From assembly GCF_040807025.1 (NCBI RefSeq), contig NC_090946.1, positions 84,561,141 to 84,625,140 of the forward strand: a DNA stretch of 64,000 nt. Reading direction: 5' to 3'. Each line of letters begins with the position of its first letter. Within the stretch, counting starts at the first letter, position 1. The position numbers and the translations under genes were made by a program. The notes under the pieces are model-generated. The model was not told the DNA's origin, made no database searches, and saw only the letters and a list, made by a program, of their open reading frames with translations. Of the stretch, positions 23,101 through 35,800 are shown piece by piece. The stretch comes from Struthio camelus. Its lineage: Eukaryota > Chordata > Aves > Struthioniformes > Struthionidae.

Positions 23101-24237
23101 GCTCTCTCCACCTCAGAGCCCCTAGGCAGACTTTTGGGGTGCCCCACAGCACTCTTTTGGCCCTCCGGACCCCTTAGGCACTGTCTAGGTGGCCCAGACC
23201 CCCTCCTCAGCTCCTCCTCCTTCCCTAGAGTGGGGTTTTGGGTCATGTAAACCCTTGAGGGCCCCCTCTGGTGCCCTCGGGACTACTCTGGCAGGTTTCC
23301 CTGTGCCCCAGAGCTGTGTAGGTGCCCCCCACAGCTCTTAGCACTGCTGTATCCAGCTGAGAGCCCCTGGGGAGACCACAGCACTGTTTTGGCCCTCCGG
23401 ACCCCTTAGGCACTGTCTAGGTGGCCCAGACCCCTTCCTCAGCTCCTCCTCCTCCCCCAGAGTTGTCTTTTGGCTAGGCACACGCCTTGAGGGCCCCCTC
23501 TGGTGCCCTCGGCACTACTGTGGCAGGTGTCCCTGTGCCCCAGAGCTGGATCTTGGCTCCCTAGGCCCCTTCGCACTGCTCTAGAGGGCTCCGCACCACT
23601 CTTTGGCTCTTCCTTGCTGCCCAGAGCTGTCCCTTGCTCGTGCCGAGCCCTCAGGAAAGGTCTAGGTGGCCCAGACCCCCTCCATAGGTCTTCCTTTTCC
23701 CCCAGAGTCTCCTTTTGTCCTGGCACACGCCTTGAGGGTCCCCTCTGGTGCCCTCGGGACTACTCTGGCAGGTTTCCCTCTGCCCCAGAGCTGTCTTCGG
23801 CCCCCCCACAGCTCTTAGCACTGCTCTCTCCACCTCAGAGCCCCTGGGCAGACCTTTGGGGTGCCCCAGAGCTGTCTTTTGGCTCTCCAGACCCCTTAGG
23901 CACTGTCTAGGTGGCCCAGACGCCGTCCTCAGCTCCTCCTCCTTCCCCAGAGTTGTCTTTTGGCTAGGCACACGCCTTGAGGGCCCCCTCTGCTGCCCTC
24001 GGGACTACTCTGGCAGGTTTCCCTCTGCCCCAGAGCTGGATCTTGGCTCCCTAGGCCCCTTCGCACCGCTCTAGAGCTCTCCGCACCACTCTCTGGCTCC
24101 TCCTTGCTAGCCAGAGCTGTCCCTTGCTCGTGCTGAGCCCTTGGGAAAGGTCTAGGTGGCCCAGACCCCCTCCAGAGGTCTTCCTTCTCCCCCAGAGTTG
24201 CCTTTTGGCTAGGCACACGCCTTGAGGGCCCCCTCTG

Positions 24238-27200
24238 GTGCCCTCGGGACTACTCTGGCAGGTTTCCCTGTGCCCCAGAACTGTCTTCGGCCCCCCCACA
24301 GCTCTTAGCAGTGTTCTATCCATCTCAGAGCCCCTGCGGAGACCTTTGGCGTGCCCCACAGCACTCTTTTGGCCCTCCGGACCCCTTAGGCACTGTCTAG
24401 GTGGCCCAGACCCCCTCCTCAGCTCCTCCTCCTTCCCTAGAGTGGGGTTTTGGGTCATGTAAACCCTTGAGGGCCCCCTCTGGTGCCCTCGGGACTACTC
24501 TGGCAGGTTTCCCTGTGCCCCAGAGCTGTGTAGGTGCCCCCCACAGCTCTTAGCACTGCTCCATCCAGCTGAGAGCCCCTGGGGAGACCACAGCACTGTT
24601 TTGGCCCTCCGGACCCCTTAGGCACTGTCTAGGTGGCCCAGACGCCGTCCTCAGCTCCTCCTCCTTCCCCAGAGTTGTCTTTTGGCTAGGCACACGCCTT
24701 GAGGGCCCCCTCTGGTGCCCTCGGCACTACTCTGGCAGGTGTCCCTGTGCCCCAGAGCTGGATCTTGGCTCCCTAGGCCCCTTCGCACTGCTCTAGAGCA
24801 CTCCACACCACTCTTTGGCTCTTCCTTGCTAGCCAGAGATGTCTCTTGCTCGTGCTGAGCCCTTAGGAACGGTCTAGGTGGCCCAGACCCCCTCCTGAGC
24901 TCCTCCTCCTTCCCCAGAGTCTCTTTGTGGCCATGCAGAGCCCTTAGAAGCCCTCTCGTGACTTCTGAACTACAATTGCAGTACTCGTTGTGCCCCAGAG
25001 CTGTTTTTTGGCCCCCCAGATCCCTTAGGCACTGTCTAGGTGGCCCGGATCCCCTCCTCAGCTCCTCTTCCTTCCCCAGAGTTGTCTTTTGGCTAGGCAC
25101 ACGCCTTGAGGGCCCCCTCTGCTGCCCTCGGGACTACTCTGGCAGGTTTCCCTCTGCCCCAGAGCTGGATCTTGGCTCCCTAGGCCCCTTCGCACCGCTC
25201 TAGAGCTCTCCGCACCACTCTCTGGCTCCTCCTTGCTAGCCAGAGCTGTCCCTTGCTCGTGCTGAGCCCTCAGGAAAGGTCTAGGTGGCCCAGACCCCCT
25301 CCAGAGGTCTTCCTTCTCCCCCAGAGTCTCCTTTTGGCTAGGCACACGCCTTGAGGGCCCCCTCTGCTGCCCTCGGGACTACTCTGGCAGGTTTCCCTCT
25401 GCCCCAGAGCTGTCTTCGGCCCCCCCACAGCTCTTAGCACTGCTCTATCCACCTCAGAGCCCCTGCGGAGACCTTTGGCGTGCCCCAGAGCTGTCTTTTG
25501 GCCCCCCAGACCCCTTAGGCACTGTCTAGGTGGCCCAGATCCCCTCCTGAGCTCCTCCTCCTTCCCCAGAGTGGTCTTTTAGCTAGGCACACGCCTTGAG
25601 GGCCCCCTCTGCTGCCCTCGGGACTACTCTGGCAGGTTTCCCTGTGCCCCAGAACTGTCTTCGGCCCCCCCACAGCTCTTAGCAGTGTTCTATCCATCTC
25701 AGAGCCCCTGCGGAGACCTTTGGCGTGCCCCACAGCACTCTTTTGGCCCTCCGGACCCCTTAGGCACTGTCTAGGTGGCCCAGACCCCCTCCTCAGCTCC
25801 TCCTCCTTCCCTAGAGTGGGGTTTTGGGCCATGTAAACCCTTGAGGGCCCCCTCTGGTGCCCTCGGGACTACTCTGGCAGGTTTCCCTGTGCCCCAGAGC
25901 TGTGTAGGTGCCCCCCACAGCTCTTAGCACTGCTCCATCCAGCTGAGAGCCCCTGGGGAGACCACAGCACTGTTTTGGCCCTCCGGACCCCTTAGGCACT
26001 GTCTAGGTGGCCCAGACGCCGTCCTCAGCTCCTCCTCCTTCCCCAGAGTTGTCTTTTGGCTAGGCACACGCCTTGAGGGCCCCCTCTGGGGCCCTCGGGA
26101 CTACTCTGGCAGGTGTCCCTGTGCCCCAGAGCTGGATCTTGGCTCCCTAGGCCCCTTCGCACTGCTCTAGAGGGCTCCGCACCACTCTTTGGCTCTTCCT
26201 TGCTGCCCAGAGCTGTCCCTTGCTCGTGCCGAGCCCTCAGGAAAGGTCTAGGTGGCCCAGACCCCCTCCAGAGGTCTTCCTTTTCCCCCAGAGTCTCCTT
26301 TTGTCCTGGCACACGCCTTGAGGGCCCCCTCTGCTGCCCTCGGGACTACTCTGGCAGGTTTCCCTCTGCTCCAGAGCTGTCTTCGGCCCCCCCACAGCTC
26401 TTAGCACTGCTCTCTCCACCTCAGAGCCCCTGGGCAGACCTTTGGGGTGCCCCAGAGCTGTCTTTTTGCCCTCCGGACCCCTTAGGCACTGTCTAGGTGG
26501 CCCAGACCCCTTCCTCAGCTCCTCCTCCTTCCCCAGAGTGGTCTTTTAGCTAGGCACACGCCTTGAGGGCCCCCTCTGGTGCCCTCGGCACTACTCTGGC
26601 AGGTTTCCCTCTGCCCCAGAGCTGTGTAGGTGCCCCCCAGAACTCTTAGCACTGCTCTATCCAGCTCAGAGCCCCTGGGCAGACCTTCGGGGTGCCCCAG
26701 AGCTGTCTTTTGGCTCTCCAGACCCCTTAGGCACTGTCTAGGTGGCCCAGACCCCTTCCTCAGCTCCTCCTCCTTCCCTAGAGTGGCGTTTTGGGCCATG
26801 TAAACCCTTAAGGGCCCCCTCTGGGGCCCTCGGGACTACTCTGGCAGGTTTCCCTGTGCCCAGAGCTGGATCTTGGCTCCCTAGGCCCCTTCGCACTGCT
26901 CTAGAGTACTCCACACCACTCTCTGGCTCTTCCTTGCTAGCCAGAGCTGGCTCTTGCTCGTGCTGAGCCCTTAGGAACGGTCTAGGTGGCCCAGACCCCC
27001 TCCTGAGCTCCTCCTCCTTCCCCAGAGTCTCTTTGTGGCCATGCAGAGCCCTTAGAAGCCCTCTCGTGACTTCTGAACTACAATTGCAGTACTCGTTGTG
27101 CCCCAGAGCTGTTTTTTGGCCCCCCAGATCCCTTAGGCACTGTCTAGGTGGCCCAGATCCCCTCCTGAGCTCCTCCTCCTTCCCCAGAGTGGTCTTTTAG

Positions 27201-30200
27201 CTAGGCACACGCCTTGAGGGCCCCCTCTGCTGCCCTCGGGACTACTCTGGCAGGTTTCCCTCTGCCCCAGAGCTGGATCTTGGCTCCCTAGGCCCCTTCG
27301 CAACTCTCTAGAGCACCCCGCAACACTCTTTGGCTCCTCCTTGCTAGCCAGAGCTGTCTCTTGCTCGTGCTGAGCCCTCAGGAACGGTCTAGGTGGCCCA
27401 GACCCCCTCCTCAGCTCCTCCTCCTTCCCCAGAGTGGTCTTTTGGCTAGGCACACGCCTTGAGGGCCCCCTCTGGTGCCCTCGGGACTACTCTGGCAGGT
27501 TTCCCTGTGCCCCAGAACTGTCTTCGGCCCCCCCACAGCTCTTAGCAGTGTTCTATCCATCTCAGAGCCCCTGCGGAGACCTTTGGCGTGCCCCACAGCA
27601 CTCTTTTGGCCCTCCGGACCCCTTAGGCACTGTCTAGGTGGCCCAGACCCCCTCCTCAGCTCCTCCTCCTTCCCTAGAGTGGGGTTTTGGGTCATGTAAA
27701 CCCTTGAGGGCCCCCTCTGCTGCCCTCGGGACTACTCTGGCAGGTTTCCCTGTGCCCCAGAGCTGTGTAGGTGCCCCCCACAGCTCTTAGCACTGCTCCA
27801 TCCAGCTGAGAGCCCCTGGGGAGACCACAGCACTGTTTTGGCCCTCCGGACCCCTTAGGCACTGTCTAGGTGGCCCAGACGCCGTCCTCAGCTCCTCCTC
27901 CTTCCCCAGAGTTGTCTTTTGGCTAGGCACACGCCTTGAGGGCCCCCTCTGGTGCCCTCGGCACTACTCTGGCAGGTGTCCCTGTGCCCCAGAGCTGGAT
28001 CTTGGCTCCCTAGGCCCCTTCGCACTGCTCTAGAGCACTCCACACCACTCTTTGGCTCTTCCTTGCTAGCCAGAGATGTCTCTTGCTCGTGCTGAGCCCT
28101 TAGGAACGGTCTAGGTGGCCCAGACCCCCTCCTGAGCTCCTCCTCCTTCCCCAGAGTCTCTTTGTGGCCATGCAGAGCCCTTAGAAGCCCTCTCGTGACT
28201 TCTGAACTACAATTGCAGTACTCGTTGTGCCCCAGAGCTGTTTTTTGGCCCCCCAGATCCCTTAGGCACTGTCTAGGTGGCCCGGATCCCCTCCTCAGCT
28301 CCTCTTCCTTCCCCAGAGTTGTCTTTTGGCTAGGCACACGCCTTGAGGGCCCCCTCTGCTGCCCTCGGGACTACTCTGGCAGGTTTCCCTCTGCCCCAGA
28401 GCTGGATCTTGGCTCCCTAGGCCCCTTCGCACCGCTCTAGAGCTCTCCGCACCACTCTCTGGCTCCTCCTTGCTAGCCAGAGCTGTCCCTTGCTCGTGCT
28501 GAGCCCTCAGGAAAGGTCTAGGTGGCCCAGACCCCCTCCAGAGGTCTTCCTTCTCCCCCAGAGTCTCCTTTTGGCTAGGCACACGCCTTGAGGGCCCCCT
28601 CTGCTGCCCTCGGGACTACTCTGGCAGGTTTCCCTCTGCCCCAGAGCTGTCTTCGGCCCCCCCACAGCTCTTAGCACTGCTCTATCCACCTCAGAGCCCC
28701 TGCGGAGACCTTTGGCGTGCCCCAGAGCTGTCTTTTGGCCCCCCAGACCCCTTAGGCACTGTCTAGGTGGCCCAGATCCCCTCCTGAGCTCCTCCTCCTT
28801 CCCCAGAGTGGTCTTTTAGCTAGGCACACGCCTTGAGGGCCCCCTCTGCTGCCCTCGGGACTACTCTGGCAGGTTTCCCTGTGCCCCAGAGCTGTCTTCG
28901 GGCCCCCCAGAACTCTTAGCACTGCTGTCTCCACCTCAGAGCCCCTGGGCAGACTTTTGGGGTGCCCCACAGCACTCTTTTGGCCCTCCGGACCCCTTAG
29001 GCACTGTCTAGGTGGCCCAGACCCCCTCCTCAGCTCCTCCTCCTTCCCTAGAGTGGGGTTTTGGGCCATGTAAACCCTTGAGGGCCCCCTCTGCTGCCCT
29101 CGGGACTACTCTGGCAGGTTTCCCTGTGCCCCAGAGCTGTGTAGGTGCCCCCCACAGCTCTTAGCACTGCTCTATCCAGCTGAGAGCCCCTGGGGAGACC
29201 ACAGCACTGTTTTGGCCCTCCGGACCCCTTAGGCACTGTCTAGGTGGCCCAGACGCCGTCCTCAGCTCCTCCTCCTTCCCCAGAGTTGTCTTTTGGCTAG
29301 GCACACGCCTTGAGGGCCCCCTCTGGGGCCCTCGGCACTACTCTGGCAGGTGTCCCTGTGCCCCAGAGCTGGATCTTGGCTCCCTAGGCCCCTTCGCACT
29401 GCTCTAGAGGGCTCCACACCACTCTTTGGCTCTTCCTTGCTGCCCAGAGCTGTCCCTTGCTCGTGCCGAGCCCTCAGGAAAGGTCTAGGTGGCCCAGACC
29501 CCCTCCAGAGGTCTTCCTTTTCCCCCAGAGTCTCCTTTTGTCCTGGCACACGCCTTGAGGGTCCCCTCTGGTGCCCTCGGGACTACTCTGGCAGGTTTCC
29601 CTGTGCCCCAGAGCTGTCTTCGGCCCCCCCACAGCTCTTAGCACTGCTCTCTCCACCTCAGAGCCCCTGGGCAGACCTTTGGGGTGCCCCAGAGCTGTCT
29701 TTTTGCCCTCCGGACCCCTTAGGCACTGTCTAGGTGGCCCAGACCCCTTCCTCAGCTCCTCCTCCTTCCCCAGAGTGGTCTTTTAGCTAGGCACACGCCT
29801 TGAGGGCCCCCTCTGGTGCCCTCGGCACTACTCTGGCAGGTTTCCCTCTGCCCCAGAGCTGTGTAGGTGCCCCCCAGAACTCTTAGCACTGCTCTATCCA
29901 GCTCAGAGCCCCTGGGCAGACCTTCGGGGTGCCCCAGAGCTGTCTTTTGGCTCTCCAGACCCCTTAGGCACTGTCTAGGTGGCCCAGACCCCTTCCTCAG
30001 CTCCTCCTCCTTCCCTAGAGTGGCGTTTTGGGCCATGTAAACCCTTAAGGGCCCCCTCTGGGGCCCTCGGGACTACTCTGGCAGGTTTCCCTGTGCCCAG
30101 AGCTGGATCTTGGCTCCCTAGGCCCCTTCGCACTGCTCTAGAGTACTCCACACCACTCTCTGGCTCTTCCTTGCTAGCCAGAGCTGGCTCTTGCTCGTGC

Positions 30201-32820
30201 TGAGCCCTTAGGAACGGTCTAGGTGGCCCAGACCCCCTCCTGAGCTCCTCCTCCTTCCCCAGAGTCTCTTTGTGGCCACGCAGAGCCCTTAGAAGCCCTC
30301 TCGTGACTTCTGAACTACAATTGCAGTACTCGTTGTGCCCCAGAGCTGTTTTTTGGCCCCCCAGATCCCTTAGGCACTGTCTAGGTGGCCCAGATCCCCT
30401 CCTGAGCTCCTCCTCCTTCCCCAGAGTGGTCTTTTAGCTAGGCACACGCCTTGAGGGCCCCCTCTGCTGCCCTCGGGACTACTCTGGCAGGTTTCCCTCT
30501 GCCCCAGAGCTGGATCTTGGCTCCCTAGGCCCCTTCGCACCGCTCTAGAGCTCTCCGCACCACTCTCTGGCTCCTCCTTGCTAGCCAGAGCTGTCCCTTG
30601 CTCGTGCTGAGCCCTCAGGAAAGGTCTAGGTGGCCCAGACCCCCTCCAGAGGTCTTCCTTCTCCCCCAGAGTCTCCTTTTGGCTAGGCACACGCCTTGAG
30701 GGCCCCCTCTGCTGCCCTCGGGACTACTCTGGCAGGTTTCCCTCTGCCCCAGAGCTGTCTTCGGGCCCCCCCACAGCTCTTAGCACTGCTCTATCCACCT
30801 CAGAGCCCCTGGGGAGACCTTTGGGGTGCCCCAGAGCTGTCTTTTGGCCCCCCAGACCCCTTAGGCACTGTCTAGGTGGCCCAGATCCCCTCCTGAGCTC
30901 CTCCTCCTTCCCCAGAGTGGTCTTTTAGCTAGGCACACGCCTTGAGGGCCCCCTCTGCTGCCCTCGGGACTACTCTGGCAGGTTTCCCTGTGCCCCAGAG
31001 CTGTCTTCGGGCCCCCCAGAACTCTTAGCACTGCTGTCTCCACCTCAGAGCCCCTGGGCAGACTTTTGGGGTGCCCCACAGCACTCTTTTGGCCCTCCGG
31101 ACCCCTTAGGCACTGTCTAGGTGGCCCAGACCCCCTCCTCAGCTCCTCCTCCTTCCCTAGAGTGGGGTTTTGGGTCATGTAAACCCTTGAGGGCCCCCTC
31201 TGGTGCCCTCGGGACTACTCTGGCAGGTTTCCCTGTGCCCCAGAGCTGTGTAGGTGCCCCCCACAGCTCTTAGCACTGCTCCATCCAGCTGAGAGCCCCT
31301 GCGGAGACCACAGCACTGTTTTGGCCCTCCGGACCCCTTAGGCACTGTCTAGGTGGCCCAGACGCCGTCCTCAGCTCCTCCTCCTTCCCCAGAGTTGTCT
31401 TTTGGCTAGGCACACGCCTTGAGGGCCCCCTCTGGGGCCCTCGGGACTACTCTGGCAGGTGTCCCTGTGCCCCAGAGCTGGATCTTGGCTCCCTAGGCCC
31501 CTTCGCACTGCTCTAGAGGGCTCCGCACCACTCTTTGGCTCTTCCTTGCTGCCCAGAGCTGTCCCTTGCTCGTGCCGAGCCCTCAGGAAAGGTCTAGGTG
31601 GCCCAGACCCCCTCCAGAGGTCTTCCTTTTCCCCCAGAGTCTCCTTTTGTCCTGGCACACGCCTTGAGGGTCCCCTCTGGTGCCCTCGGGACTACTCTGG
31701 CAGGTTTCCCTGTGCCCCAGAGCTGTCTTCGGCCCCCCCACAGCTCTTAGCACTGCTCTATCCACCTCAGAGCCCCTGGGCAGACCTTTGGGGTGCCCCA
31801 GAGGTGTCTTTTTGCCCTCCAGACCCCTTAGGCACTGTCTAGGTGGCCCAGACCCCTTCCTCAGCTCCTCCTCCTTCCCCAGAGTGGTCTTTTAGCTAGG
31901 CACACACCTTGAGGGCCCCCTCTGGTGCCCTCGGGACTACTCTGGCAGGTTTCCCTGTGCCCCAGAGCTGTGTAGGTGCCCCCCAGAAATCTTAGCACTG
32001 CTCTATCCAGCTCAGAGCCCCTGGGCAGACCTTTGGGGTGCCCCAGAGCTGTCTTTTGGCTCTCCAGACCCCTTAGGCACTGTCTAGGTGGCCCAGACCC
32101 CTTCCTCAGCTCCTCCTCCTTCCCTAGAGTGGCGTTTTGGGCCATGTAAACCCTTAAGGGCCCCCTCTGGGGCCCTCGGGACTACTCTGGCAGGTTTCCC
32201 TGTGCCCAGAGCTGGATCTTGGCTCCCTAGGCCCCTTCGCACTGTTCTAGAGTACTCCACAGCACTCTCTGGCTCTTCCTTGCTAGCCAGAGCTGGCTCT
32301 TGCTCGTGCTGAGCCCTCAGGAACGGTCTAGGTGGCCCAGACCCCCTCCTGAGCTCCTCCTCCTTCCCCAGAGTCTCTTTGTGGCCATGCAGAGCCCTTA
32401 GAAGCCCTCTCGTGACTTCTGAACTACAATTGCAGTACTCGTTGTGCCCCAGAGCTGTTTTTTGGCCCCCCAGATCCCTTAGGCACTGTCTAGGTGGCCC
32501 AGATCCCCTCCTGAGCTCCTCCTCCTTCCCCAGAGTGGTCTTTTAGCTAGGCACACGCCTTGAGGGCCCCCTCTGCTGCCCTCGGGACTACTCTGGCAGG
32601 TTTCCCTCTGCCCCAGAGCTGGATCTTGGCTCCCTAGGCCCCTTCGCAACTCTCTAGAGCACCCCGCAACACTCTTTGGCTCCTCCTTGCTAGCCAGAGC
32701 TGTCTCTTGCTCGTGCTGAGCCCTCAGGAACGGTCTAGGTGGCCCAGACCCCCTCCTCAGCTCCTCCTCCTTCCCCAGAGTGGTCTTTTGGCTAGGCACA
32801 CGCCTTGAGGGCCCCCTCTG
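24238..32820. repeat. 8,583-bp higher-order block, copy 1
   Basis: Built from a 3,237-bp block followed by a 5,346-bp block (3,237 + 2,109). Matching landmarks at 24651, 27888, 33234 and 36471 are separated by 3,237, 5,346 and 3,237 bp. Landmarks at 26025, 29262, 31371, 34608, 37845 and 39954 give 3,237, 2,109, 3,237, 3,237 and 2,109. The true block edges are arbitrary because the array is circularly permutable. Confidence 0.85.
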
Positions 32821-35800
32821 GTGCCCTCGGGACTACTCTGGCAGGTTTCCCTGTGCCCCAGAACTGTCTTCGGCCCCCCCACAGCTCTTAGCAGTGTTCT
32901 ATCCATCTCAGAGCCCCTGCGGAGACCTTTGGCGTGCCCCACAGCACTCTTTTGGCCCTCCAGACCCCTTAGGCACTGTCTAGGTGGCCCAGACCCCCTC
33001 CTCAGCTCCTCCTCCTTCCCTAGAGTGGGGTTTTGGGTCATGTAAACCCTTGAGGGCCCCCTCTGGTGCCCTCGGGACTACTCTGGCAGGTTTCCCTGTG
33101 CCCCAGAGCTGTGTAGGTGCCCCCCACAGCTCTTAGCACTGCTCCATCCAGCTGAGAGCCCCTGGGGAGACCACAGCACTGTTTTGGCCCTCCGGACCCC
33201 TTAGGCACTGTCTAGGTGGCCCAGACGCCGTCCTCAGCTCCTCCTCCTTCCCCAGAGTTGTCTTTTGGCTAGGCACACGCCTTGAGGGCCCCCTCTGGGG
33301 CCCTCGGCACTACTCTGGCAGGTGTCCCTGTGCCCCAGAGCTGGATCTTGGCTCCCTAGGCCCCTTCGCACTGCTCTAGAGCACTCCACACCACTCTTTG
33401 GCTCTTCCTTGCTAGCCAGAGATGTCTCTTGCTCGTGCTGAGCCCTTAGGAACGGTCTAGGTGGCCCAGACCCCCTCCTGAGCTCCTCCTCCTTCCCCAG
33501 AGTCTCTTTGTGGCCATGCAGAGCCCTTAGAAGCCCTCTCGTGACTTCTGAACTACAATTGCAGTACTCGTTGTGCCCCAGAGCTGTTTTTTGGCCCCCC
33601 AGATCCCTTAGGCACTGTCTAGGTGGCCCGGATCCCCTCCTCAGCTCCTCTTCCTTCCCCAGAGTTGTCTTTTGGCTAGGCACACGCCTTGAGGGCCCCC
33701 TCTGCTGCCCTCGGGACTACTCTGGCAGGTTTCCCTCTGCCCCAGAGCTGGATCTTGGCTCCCTAGGCCCCTTCGCACCGCTCTAGAGCTCTCCGCACCA
33801 CTCTCTGGCTCCTCCTTGCTAGCCAGAGCTGTCCCTTGCTCGTGCTGAGCCCTCAGGAAAGGTCTAGGTGGCCCAGACCCCCTCCAGAGGTCTTCCTTCT
33901 CCCCCAGAGTCTCCTTTTGGCTAGGCACACGCCTTGAGGGCCCCCTCTGCTGCCCTCGGGACTACTCTGGCAGGTTTCCCTCTGCCCCAGAGCTGTCTTC
34001 GGCCCCCCCACAGCTCTTAGCACTGCTCTATCCACCTCAGAGCCCCTGCGGAGACCTTTGGCGTGCCCCAGAGCTGTCTTTTGGCCCCCCAGACCCCTTA
34101 GGCACTGTCTAGGTGGCCCAGATCCCCTCCTGAGCTCCTCCTCCTTCCCCAGAGTGGTCTTTTAGCTAGGCACACGCCTTGAGGGCCCCCTCTGCTGCCC
34201 TCGGGACTACTCTGGCAGGTTTCCCTGTGCCCCAGAGCTGTCTTCGGGCCCCCCAGAACTCTTAGCACTGCTGTCTCCACCTCAGAGCCCCTGGGCAGAC
34301 TTTTGGGGTGCCCCACAGCACTCTTTTGGCCCTCCGGACCCCTTAGGCACTGTCTAGGTGGCCCAGACCCCCTCCTCAGCTCCTCCTCCTTCCCTAGAGT
34401 GGGGTTTTGGGCCATGTAAACCCTTGAGGGCCCCCTCTGCTGCCCTCGGGACTACTCTGGCAGGTTTCCCTGTGCCCCAGAGCTGTGTAGGTGCCCCCCA
34501 CAGCTCTTAGCACTGCTCCATCCAGCTGAGAGCCCCTGGGGAGACCACAGCACTGTTTTGGCCCTCCGGACCCCTTAGGCACTGTCTAGGTGGCCCAGAC
34601 GCCGTCCTCAGCTCCTCCTCCTTCCCCAGAGTTGTCTTTTGGCTAGGCACACGCCTTGAGGGCCCCCTCTGGGGCCCTCGGGACTACTCTGGCAGGTGTC
34701 CCTGTGCCCCAGAGCTGGATCTTGGCTCCCTAGGCCCCTTCGCACTGCTCTAGAGGGCTCCGCACCACTCTTTGGCTCTTCCTTGCTGCCCAGAGCTGTC
34801 CCTTGCTCGTGCCGAGCCCTCAGGAAAGGTCTAGGTGGCCCAGACCCCCTCCAGAGGTCTTCCTTTTCCCCCAGAGTCTCCTTTTGTCCTGGCACACGCC
34901 TTGAGGGTCCCCTCTGGTGCCCTCGGGACTACTCTGGCAGGTTTCCCTCTGCTCCAGAGCTGTCTTCGGCCCCCCCACAGCTCTTAGCACTGCTCTCTCC
35001 ACCTCAGAGCCCCTGGGCAGACCTTTGGGGTGCCCCAGAGCTGTCTTTTTGCCCTCCGGACCCCTTAGGCACTGTCTAGGTGGCCCAGACCCCTTCCTCA
35101 GCTCCTCCTCCTTCCCCAGAGTGGTCTTTTAGCTAGGCACACGCCTTGAGGGCCCCCTCTGGTGCCCTCGGCACTACTCTGGCAGGTTTCCCTCTGCCCC
35201 AGAGCTGTGTAGGTGCCCCCCAGAACTCTTAGCACTGCTCTATCCAGCTCAGAGCCCCTGGGGAGACCTTCGGGGTGCCCCAGAGCTGTCTTTTGGCTCT
35301 CCAGACCCCTTAGGCACTGTCTAGGTGGCCCAGACCCCTTCCTCAGCTCCTCCTCCTTCCCTAGAGTGGCGTTTTGGGCCATGTAAACCCTTAAGGGCCC
35401 CCTCTGGGGCCCTCGGGACTACTCTGGCAGGTTTCCCTGTGCCCAGAGCTGGATCTTGGCTCCCTAGGCCCCTTCGCACTGCTCTAGAGTACTCCACACC
35501 ACTCTCTGGCTCTTCCTTGCTAGCCAGAGCTGGCTCTTGCTCGTGCTGAGCCCTTAGGAACGGTCTAGGTGGCCCAGACCCCCTCCTGAGCTCCTCCTCC
35601 TTCCCCAGAGTCTCTTTGTGGCCATGCAGAGCCCTTAGAAGCCCTCTCGTGACTTCTGAACTACAATTGCAGTACTCGTTGTGCCCCAGAGCTGTTTTTT
35701 GGCCCCCCAGATCCCTTAGGCACTGTCTAGGTGGCCCAGATCCCCTCCTGAGCTCCTCCTCCTTCCCCAGAGTGGTCTTTTAGCTAGGCACACGCCTTGA